DNA from: Herpomyces periplanetae
Taxonomy: Eukaryota; Ascomycota; Laboulbeniomycetes; Herpomycetales; Herpomycetaceae
Direction: 5' to 3'
Assembly (NCBI GenBank): GCA_009733715.1
Contig: WMKJ01000004.1
Span: 1 to 64,000 of the forward strand
DNA: 64,000 nt
The translations under genes and the position numbers were made by a program. The notes beneath the pieces are model-generated. The model was not told the DNA's origin. It ran no database searches and worked only from the letters and a program-made list of their open reading frames with translations. The stretch's first letter is position 1, and every line of letters starts with the position of its first letter. Shown in pieces: positions 10,963 through 20,900 of the stretch.

Positions 10963-12017
10963 TTAAGAATGGTCCGAAACTAAAGGCTTAATACCTTTAT
11001 GAATTGCTGCTACTCCCAAAGACAGATCTTCCCAGGCGGGTTCAGGAATAATAAAACCCACTGATCGAATCATGCTATGAAAGCAAATTTGATCGGGGAA
11101 TCTATCAATACTCTCAACAAGATACTGATAACTTTCACGATCATTAGCGACCAGTTGTCCCATAAGGGGAATTACAGAAAAACTCCAAGTCTTATATAAG
11201 GGATTCAAGAGAGGCATGTTCACTAATCGAGGTGTGAATTCCAAGCATGCAAATACACCACCCGGCCGTAGCACCCGCCAAGCTTCTCGTAAAGCTTTAT
11301 ATGGTTCAGTAAAATTTCGTATTCCAAAAGCTATTGTGTACAAGTCAATTGAGTTGCTGGGAATTTTTTCCAAGTTTTCCCCATCACAACACATAAATCT
11401 AAGCCTAGTTGATCCGGCATAAGGCGATGCTAGAGCTCGTTTTTGACCTTCCCGTAACATATCCTTATTGATATCAGCTACCGTCACTCGACTCTTCAAG
11501 TCGCCGTTAACTTCAGTGCAATAATCGAGTAAACGTAGAGCAATATCGCCAGTTCCACCAGCAACGTCTAGCATTTCCAGAGGCTTATTTTCGTTTAATC
11601 TTTTTCCATGGGCGGAAAACGAGGAGGAATTATGGAGAAGAGATCGAACGAAATAGTCTTTCCACAACCTATGAATACCGAATGACATAACATCGTTCAT
11701 TAAATCATAAGATTCAGCGACTGACGAAAAAACCTGCCCAACTAAGTTTCACATCACGTTAGTCGAGTAAACCAGGATAAAAATATTAGGAAAGATTTTA
11801 AATTACCCCGAGAGGCTTTTTCTGATTCCAAAACTTTCGAAAAGCCAAAATTAGTAATTTTTTCTGAGGGATGTTCATTAACGTTCCCGGAATAATCGGC
11901 GGTGAGTTTTGGAGAAGCAAGGATTGACAATCGTTTTACTGTTATACTCGCCCATTGTGTTTTGAAAGATTGAGCGGAAAATGATTTCGTTAAACACAGA
12001 CGAAAGCTCGGACTCAT
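10963..12017 (-). CDS. COQ5: COQ5, 2-methoxy-6-polyprenyl-1,4-benzoquinol methyltransferase
   Basis: Two exons (11807-12017 and 10963-11741) with a 65-nt intron containing CTAAC give 329 residues. COQ5 performs the only C-methylation in ubiquinone synthesis, on the matrix side of the mitochondrial inner membrane within the CoQ synthome. The first about 35 residues are rich in Ser, Lys and Arg with few acids, as in a mitochondrial presequence. After the splice come VFSSVAESYDLMNDVMSFG and HRLWKDYF, the family signature. The SAM site is LDVAGGTGDIALRL, followed by IAFGIRNF, WRVLRPGGVF and NPLYKTWSFSVIPLMGQLVA, then DRESYQYLVESIDRFPDQ. All UbiE/COQ5 motifs are present. The start is the first in-frame ATG (12017). 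The exon join is fixed by phase and by the conserved VFSSVA segment. Confidence 0.96.
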
Positions 12018-12664
12018 ACTCGAACTGTCCAAAAACTACACAAAAAAAACGTAAAATCGAAAATATCTATTTGTCCTTCACGATTCCATTTCCGTTTCAA
12101 CCATTTTTAGGCGATTCAATGTGCTCCCCAATGCGGATAATTATTTTTCCTCAACAAAAAGGTGTGGCGAAGTGGCTTGTGCTCAAACAGCCCAAATTCA
12201 GTTTGGCAGAACAGCTCGGGAACGGGTTTTTCCGAAAACCGGGGGTAGTGATCAGGTGACCCTGTGATGAAGCGATTTGGGCAAAAATCATCGCAAGATC
12301 AACGGGCGGTTTATTTGTGGAGGAGTTCCAAATAATGCATATAAACGGCTATGGATAACCCTTAAGGTTTGTTCTCCCAGGAACAATAGCAGCAAGGTAC
12401 TTGAAGGAAAATTAACTGCATGTGGTTAATTGTGTTACACGAATTTTTTTCAAGCAAGGTAACAAAAGAACTTTTCACACAAAATGAGTAAGCTGAAGTT
12501 GTGTACATTTCAAGTTAAATTATTTATAGGTCATTAGTTTTTCAAGCTAGAAAAAGTAGGATTTCAGTGGGAAAATCAAGCTTATTATAGGGCAATTGAA
12601 AGTCACCCTTAGAAACAACTGATAGACGACAGGCTGAGGATAAATTAGACATGCATATTAGCGT
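12018..12664. other. Intergenic region, COQ5 promoter and CnjB-like 3' side
   Basis: About 650 bases with no supported gene. I see no clear repeat or RNA gene. Confidence 0.4.
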
Positions 12665-14715
12665 TTACCAGTTATCATTATCTCCCACATCCGGCCTAAA
12701 CCCGCCGTCATCATAATCGGGAACAAAATTTCCGGTTGATATATCATTGTTACCGTCGACCGTAGCATTCGCACTAGTTGGAGGTGCAAACGGCTTATTC
12801 CAGTCATCATTATCGATGGGCGCGCTCTTGGAAAGAGTTTCATTACCACTCTTCAAATCCTTTTGCGGACAGCGGACGCGTGTATGCCCTTTATTACCAC
12901 ACACATCACATGTGATTCGCGAATAGTTACGTGGCATGGGACATTCCTTACTAATGTGGCCATCTATATCGAGGGTTAGGTATAACCGGTGGTTCCATGG
13001 TAAAGTTATTTAGGGGGAAATAATAAACGACGACCTACATTCATCACAGTTCCTGCATTGAATTTTGCTTAGATCTCGCGGTCGGTCGCAGGCACGGGCC
13101 AAGTGGGCATCGCTACTATGAAATGGGATAAGTTTAAAAAAAAATTCGGTAGAAGTAAACTTACCCACAATTTCTACAACTGGTGTCTTTGTATTTTTTT
13201 GGGCATTCTCGGGCTAAATGGCCTGTTTCATGACAAGTCATGCACTTGGTAAAACTAGAGGATCGTGGATTGGAACATTCTGCAGCTCTGTGGCCTTTTT
13301 CTCGACATCTCCGACACACGTCATACTGAACGCGAGGTCTATTGCAATCTACAAAAGCGGACGAGCAACGAGGAGAATGTGAGAAAAATGTTAGATTTAA
13401 TTAACTTGGTTATACAAAAGATTAACGGGAAACAGAACAGACTTCTTATGTAGTGGCCCTCTTCTCCACAGTTAGCACATTTTGGAACGATTCGATTATG
13501 TCTTCGGGTATCTTCCTTAGTACAATGTTTCGTTACGTGGCCAATTTCACTGCAGATTTCACAATAGGGAACACAACGATCAATTAGGAATCCCGCTTCA
13601 GGTAATCTATTGATATTGGCTTCTGGGGATTCTGGCCAAGTTACATTGGCGAATCGAGGACGTGACGGCTTAGGTGACCTTTGGAATGTCAATACATATT
13701 TCAGGCCTACACGACCATCCATTCCCATGACAGTTCTAACTGGATCGATTGGTTTCTCCTGTTGATGGTGAAGAGTAATGAGAATCTAAGTTAGCAACAT
13801 AACAGTGGGGGGCTGGATAAGGTAGGGTTTGTATAAGTACCTTGCAAATGAGGTACACATTACAGTTTATATCTCGAAGATGTTTTTCAAATTCGACTAA
13901 ATCGAAGGGTTTTTTTCCTTGGTATAAGGCTCTCGCATAAGACTTAAAGTACTGTTCAGAGATGTAGCGACGTTAGAGGGGGTTATAAGGGAGAATAGAA
14001 ACGAGTAGGAGATCTTACTAGGCCGAAACTAGTAATGTCATCGTTGACTGCGGCGGTCATTAACTTTTCCCACGCCTCATCAGAAGAGAGATGAGGTGCA
14101 TTAACTTCGAAATCTCGAGGTTCGGTACACTCTACAGTTTTATGTCCTGTTGCAAAGGTTAAGTTAAACTTAAGAAAGTAGGGAATTTACTTACCTTCTT
14201 TCGAACAGATTCGGCAGGTGATCGGCTTGCGATTGGGACAATTCTTTACGATGTGACCAGTTTGATTGCAGCTGAAAAAGTTAATGGGCAAAGTGTAAGA
14301 TTAATTATACGATAATCCAGAAGCAAGATTGAGAATCATACGAATGACATGTTCGGTTAGAGTAGTTGCCTTTTTTCAGGTTGGTTGATTGGTATTTAGA
14401 TGGATTTGTCCGGATTTTATTAACATAGTTTTGCTCAGACTTGATCCAGGGATCCTCAGGCTTGTCGTAACCGCTTAAATCATCGCGGGTATCAGGTATG
14501 AAACCACTTTCGTTGTCGGGAATAAATGGTTTTTCGGGAAGATTACTACCTTCTTAAAAGTTGAATGTACAGCGATGAGTTCTTGAGCAAATTTAGGTGG
14601 AATTATACATGAGGTGTATGCACTCAGACACACATGTGTGTATACATAAACATATATATGTATATATATATACATATTTGCAATGCGTACCCTCAGTGTC
14701 CGGTATAAAAGTCAT
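12665..14715 (-). CDS. CnjB-like protein with nine CCHC zinc knuckles
   Basis: Nine exons: 14691-14715, 14342-14549, 14195-14271, 14019-14146, 13841-13951, 13443-13758, 13165-13348, 13039-13115 and 12665-12963. They join in phase to 474 residues. Nine C-x2-C-x4-H-x4-C knuckles are readable, two near residues 76-107 (CNQTGHIVKNC, CRICSKEGHKTVEC) and seven in the C-terminal half (for example CEICSEIGHVTKHC and CDVCGNKGHTRVRC). Between them lies a folded block with WEKLMTAAVNDD, YFKSYARALYQG and WPESPEANINRL, typical of ascomycete proteins annotated as CnjB zinc-knuckle factors. Single-strand nucleic-acid binding is the family expectation. The precise role is not known to me. FIPD occurs three times near the N terminus, and FVPD/FRPD near the C terminus before a final NDNW. 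Intron lengths are 48-141 nt. The donor at 13442 reads GTCTGT, which is unusual. Confidence 0.9.
14615..14680. repeat. Alternating TA/CA tract inside CnjB-like intron 1
   Basis: ACACATGTGTGT followed by long TATA/ATAT runs, all within the first intron (14550-14690) of the minus-strand gene. It is a dinucleotide-type simple sequence and a likely length polymorphism. Confidence 0.6.
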
Positions 14716-17700
14716 ACTGTCTTAACTTCTACCTTTAGAGATAATGGGAAAGTACACTTGTCGCACAAATTCCGCGTACAAATTGAATATTTGAGGGTAA
14801 TCTTAAAGGCTTGAGACTTGTAAGCACAAGAGCAGATAGATATGGTTAAACTTGTAAATGAAAATTTATCAGATTAACGCATCAAACGTTCAAGATAAAT
14901 CATAATGAACTCAAGCTGAATAGTTAACCATACAAGTATAACAAAACAGCTGATTTACGGGGAACGCGATAGTTTTAGCGAGAGCGAACGAGAATCTCGG
15001 ATTACGTTAACAAGCCGACGGAGAAACTTCGGAATTAGTATCGGACGGGATGGTCGTACTGGGCGGAGAATGGCCGACGATTGTAGAAAGAGAAATTTAA
15101 TAAAGTGACAGGGCGAATTAAGAAAGAATTAGTATTAAGTATTAATAAATTGAAAAATAGTATTCCGAGAGTGTAGGGAGGTTTATTTTACATTTTGTAA
15201 GGAGGAATTGAAAGGTTTGACCGATGAAATGATTACAGAGATGAAACAGGATAATTGTTGGCTTGATTGATATGAGAAGAGTAGATGGAACGCTAAGTTA
15301 TCGAGATGGGATTCTGGATGGAACAATGTTAAGGTTGTGCTGGGAAATTGTAAGGTAGTGGATAGATGTATTTGAGCTCCTATGTTTGTGTTGAATGAAA
15401 GAGGTTTAGTTGGGTTAAATTGCTTGATTAATAAAAATTGGTAGACCGGTGGGTAAACTATTATGAGACGATTCAAAGAACATGTTTGTCAGTAGGTTTC
15501 GCTGATTAAGTTGTTAGCATACGGGTTAAGGTTAGAAGGTAGTTCGAGACGCCTTGATGTGGGAAAACGGATAAAAAGGCAGTTTTGGGCGTCAGGCGGT
15601 CAAAAAGTGGAACCGAAAAGCAGGGTATATGTGCTGTGTGTAACGAAAAACGCGGATCGAGTAATCGGTTAAATTATTTAGATATAGAGCGTAAACGATA
15701 CGAAGTAACGTTGGAAAATTCGAGTGAATAGTTGGTACAGAGGGTAGAATGAATCAAAGAACAGACTACGGGTATTACTTGTATTTTGATTGTAAAAATA
15801 TATACAACTGTGGAAACAAATAGAGAGTTGCAAGAAGGATATTGATTCGAAATGAGTAAAATTCACCAACACTATAAAATACGAGCGGACTAAATAGAAG
15901 GATTGACTGAAGGAGGGATGAGGGTCTTGAAAGATAGATTTTCTGAGTGAGTAGAAATAGATATTGAGTATAATTATACGCATGCAAAGAATTACATTGA
16001 ATGGAACATGTATAAGTAATTTTAACTTGTACACAGACCATTAAAAAAAGTAGAAATTCCTGTTAATTGTATACACGTATATCAGTGTATAAGATGAACG
16101 TATAAGCATTTAAATGAACCCCCAGGTCAAATAACACTCTACAGCAATCTGACTCGTAAAAAAGGTAGAGAGGGAAAAACCATAATCATCCAAAAGAGCC
16201 GGGATATAAAGAAAGACTAGAATATCAACATTTACAACAACTTGAGCGCAAGCCTGGCCTGTACTTAATGACGGTGTAAAACTTGATACCAAAACATCGT
16301 GATCGTCTCATTAATCAGACGAAAAATCCAAAACGGGAAAGAAGTAGTTTGAAATAATAGTTACTAAGCAAAGAAGAGTTACACCAAAAAAAGCAATTAG
16401 GTTACATGGTTGGGATGGAAAAGGAAGTCGCGGTAGTTTCCTAATTAGGAAGGTAAGAATTTTAGATGAGATGGAGTTGCTCTGGAAACAGCCAAATAGT
16501 GTAGAAGGTGTAATCAAGGGTAAATAAAGCTTGTGTGTTTGATTGAAGGTTAAGGAAGAACAAGAGAATTTAATGAGAATGTGTGAACGGGTATTTTTGT
16601 GGATAATTGGACGTGTGGAGCGGGGAGGTGAGGTGAGGAGAGATGAGGAGGCGAGAGGTGCGAGGTTAGATGAGGAGAAGAGAGGAGCAGAGAATGGAGG
16701 GAATCTAATTGTGAATTTACAGTATTAAGATGTTTTGATTACGTAGAATTTCCAAACACAGTATGATTTAGTGTGTAATTGAATATAAAAATTAAAAGAT
16801 GCCATGGAACAAGGTAAATGGTAGAGGTTTTAGTGAATGCGGGTTCATAGTTGGGCAAGTTTGGATCACCAGTTAGACTGAAAGTAGTATAGAGTATGGT
16901 ATTAGTATAGTTATTAGTGGTAACTGAACTGCAGAAAAAAATAACCGTGGAAATTGGTTGGAGGGGAAAATTAAGAGGGAGGGGGGTTTGTCAAGTTTAT
17001 CGAGCAAGATAAGTAAACGAAGGTGATATTTTGTCGCAAAATTACACACTTGAGGGTACGCATACATGCAAGTATCAGTTCTTACAAACACATACATTTC
17101 CTCCTTTATATGCAAATGCATATGCACTCATTAGCACCAGGACCACCTCTACTACATGTACATGCACACGCACACGTCTACGTCTTCGCACACACTTACA
17201 ACCTGACAATAATCACCCTTCAATAATATTAAATTTGCATCCAAGTCCCTTGATTCCCTCACAGCTACCCCGAACTTCGGACTGCTCCTAATCCTTCTTA
17301 TTATGGTGAAGAATGATTTGATTAGTCATCACTACTGTTTACTACAGGATTGATTTAGTTAGCATGACCGAGTCGACAAGTTTTCTCTCAGGCATGGGCA
17401 TCGCCAGTCACGATTATTGATGATCAGTGCGTGCGTGCATACATGAGCGAGTGTAATTTGATTCCTATTCTCTCGCTGAAAGTTTTAACGTCTTTTACAT
17501 TTGTTTTTATGATGAACTTTTGTTACAGCTGATGCTAATATTGTCGAATCTTTCGCCGCGTCCTTCAGGTTTTAAGTAACTTAAGCCTTCATTTTCATTT
17601 TGTGCCCATTTTACGACTACAAGTTATCATATCCTTTAAATTTGGAATAAAGATTTCCAAGTATTGCGCAAACTTAACCTTAGAATTCTATTAATACACA

Positions 17701-17921
17701 ATTCCCACGGCAAATGAACGAATATAATCATTAAAGGGTTCCTTGAAGGCAGGTAGCCAGGCAGGCAGGTAGCTTATTCGACGGGGTTTGGTATAAGAGG
17801 GTGAGAGCGAGGGAAGAGCAACTAGCAGGGTGACGCGCGCTTTTGTACACATATACGAATCAACTCAAGTGTAGCTATCTTGTTCGCGGCTTTATCTGAC
17901 ATTGGATGAGTGGATGAACAA
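14716..17921. other. 3.2-kb intergenic region, purine-rich on the + strand
   Basis: This separates the divergent CnjB-like (-) and IQGAP (+) genes. From about 15,000 to 17,000 the + strand is markedly G/A-rich, so the minus strand is C/T-rich. Minus-strand open frames here are low-complexity. From 17,085 to 17,200 there is an alternating CA/TG tract, and at 17,748-17,773 a GGCAGGTAGC-type short repeat. A TGACGCGCGC sequence at 17,831-17,840 carries an ACGCG core and lies about 90 bases before the IQGAP start. No RNA gene or conserved protein was seen. Confidence 0.5.
17748..17773. repeat. Short GGCAGGTAGC-type tandem in the IQGAP promoter
   Basis: The unit GCAGGTAGC occurs twice, with extra GGCA copies between, about 150 bases upstream of the IQGAP start codon. 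Its role is unknown. Confidence 0.4.
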
Positions 17922-20900
17922 ATGGGGGAAACTAAGATGATATTTACTCCGTATACATCGCCGCGTGCCAGATCCCCTTTGCCGGGTGATTATTCGGAAT
18001 CAAGGCAGAATGTCAGTACGAATGGACCCAAAGGCTACTATCATTGCAATGATTTGGACTTAGTATCCGGTGTAGATAATGTCTACAAATCTGGTGCTAA
18101 AACAAATTCACGGCATATTCGAGCTGCTGCATCAACGGGAAGTGGTTGTTCATCTAAATCATCACCTTCAGAAACTTCTTCGAACTCTGATTTCCGGATT
18201 GCATCAAACAGTTCATCTGTCAGTTTGCTGTCCAGGCAGCAATCGGTGTGTTTCAATGATAACAGAACAGCAAATGGGAGTATCAGTAATCGGCATTCAT
18301 ACTATGATGTGAAAGGTGCATATGGAAGCAATATCGGAAGCATTTTGAACGGGGCAGAATGTAGATCAAAATATCGGCCAACTCCATCCGCAGCAACACT
18401 TTTACGTTCCGATTCTGTGGCTACTGGATGCAGTCGAGGCCATGGTCAGGTCATGAAAGGATCTCCCCTAGATGAACTAGTGCTAACAAAACGATTTGAT
18501 ACACCCGATTTGAAAAAGTTACAAAGATCAACAACATCACATTTGCGGACACTCTCAAAAATTGTTCAAAGTGGAGATGCTGATAAACTTGATTTTGCAA
18601 TTTGTTCGCGAGATCAACAAGTAGCGGGGTTGCAAGGCAGATGTCGACTGAAACGTAGCAGTACACGGAATACAGGAGCTGGTCGATGGATGGACCAACA
18701 GAGGCAGTATTTACAAGCTTATGAGTACCTGTGCCATATTGGGGAAGCCAAGCAATGGATTGAAGATGTGTTGGATAAGGTTATTCCCCCGGTAGTTCAG
18801 TTGGAAGAGTCATTGAGGAACGGAGTAACTCTTGCTGAAGTGGTTCAAGCATTAAGGCCAAACCGAAAGTTTAAAATTTTTCGGATGGAGAAACTTCAGT
18901 ATCGGCATTCTGATAATATCGCCATATTTTTTTCATTCCTAGGCGAAGTGGAATTACCGGAATTATTTAGGTTTGAATTAGTAGATTTATATGAAAAGAA
19001 GAACATGCCAAAGGTAATTTACTGTATTCATGCACTTTCATGGCTACTCTATCGACAGGGTGAGGTGAATTTTCGGATAGGAAATTTAGTGGGACAACTA
19101 GATTTTGCAGACCATGAATTGGAGGCGGCACAGAAAGGTTTAGATAAAGCGGGCGTAGCGATGCCTAATTTTTCCAGAGTTAGTGCTCGATTTGGGGAAG
19201 CTGAGGAGGATGAAGAAATTGTCCCTGAAGTGAAGACAGAAGAAGAATTATTAATGGAAGAACTGGAGCAATGCGAAGGAACGATTGAAGGACTTCAGGC
19301 TCAAGTAAGAGGAGCGATGTTACGGGTACGACTGGGTTACATGATGGAAGAACTATGGGAAGTTGAAAATACAATTGCACAGTTTCAAGGTATATTTCGA
19401 GGAATGATGGTGAGAAAGTTATACAAAGGAAGACAAGATGAGCGAAAAAGTGCGGTGAAAGTTCAGGCAGTGATTCGGGGGTTTTTTGTTCGAAACTGGA
19501 GGGATAGGAAGCTACAAGAACTGGAAAAGGGAATTGAAGGAATAATTTTAATTCAGAGTATTATTCGAGCGCGGGACGTTCAGAAACGAGTGAGTAAAAC
19601 GCGACGAGCTATTGAGAACAGTGAAGAAGCGATTAAACGAATTCAATCAGTTATTCGAGGGCAAAAGGTACGCCGATCAATTGAGGGGGATATGCGAGAA
19701 AGTCAACAGGTAGAGACATTGAACAGAGTGATTAAGATTCAGTCTATGGCAAGGGGAATGTTAATACGAAGAAGAGAAATGGAAATACGAAAAGGGTGGG
19801 AAAGTCGAGAGTTTAGTGAAATGGTGATGAGGATTCAGGCAGCAATGCGAAGTCGTAAGGTACGGATTGAAAGAGAAAGGGAAAAACGGGAATTGAAGGG
19901 ATGTGATGAAGGGATAGGAGAAATTCAATCGTGGATTCGCGGCAAGAAAGTTCGTTTAAGCATTCGTAATGAACGACAATTTATGAATGAGCATGCTAAG
20001 CAGGGCATTGAACAACTTCAATCTATGATACGCGGGGATATAGTCAGACAAAGTTTACGGGAGTTTCGCGAAAAATTGGAATGGGAAAGTAATTTAGGCG
20101 GCAAGATGATAGAAGTTCAAGCACATATGAAAGGATGGTTAGTACGGGAACGAATTAAGCAAAAACATCGGGAACTCATCAAAAGGATAAATGAAATAAC
20201 CGAATTTCAGGCGGCAGCAAGAGGATTTGTTAAAAGACAATGGTTGTTTATTGAATTATGCGCACTTGGAGATTCAGAAACGTCGATAATCGAGTTACAA
20301 AGTTCTGTAAGGGCAAGTTTAACACGATTTGAGATAATGAAAGTATTGAATGATTTGTCTGAGCAGGACGAATTATTCGAAAGAGTTCAAGCTATGATTC
20401 GAGGATTTAGAGTGCGCCGAAGTTTTCGGGAACGAATGGAATATTATCGTGAAAATATGTCCAAAGTCATCCAAATTCAAAGTTTTGTACGTGCCAAACA
20501 ACAAGGCGAAGCTTACCGAACGCTCGTTTCAGGTAATAATCCCCCCGTGTCTACAGTGAGAACCTTTATTCACTTACTAAGCGGAAATGAAGATGATAAT
20601 ATGGCGGCAGACGAAGAAATTGAGAGGTTACGAAGATTAATGATACAACGAATACGGCAAAATGAAGCAGCTGAACAATATATTGATCAAATTGACATTA
20701 AAATTGCCCTTCTGGTGAAAAATAAAATCAGTCTCGACGAAGTTATCCGCCATCAACGTCATGTCGGTGCCAGCGTCAGCGCCGGCTTAGCCAACCGCAC
20801 CGCCACCGTTGCCACCTACGCCACGCGTGGCGCCGGAGTTGCGGCTGCTTATGCAAATTCTACGTCATCGGTGTCGCACCACCTCAAGGCGCTTAATAAG

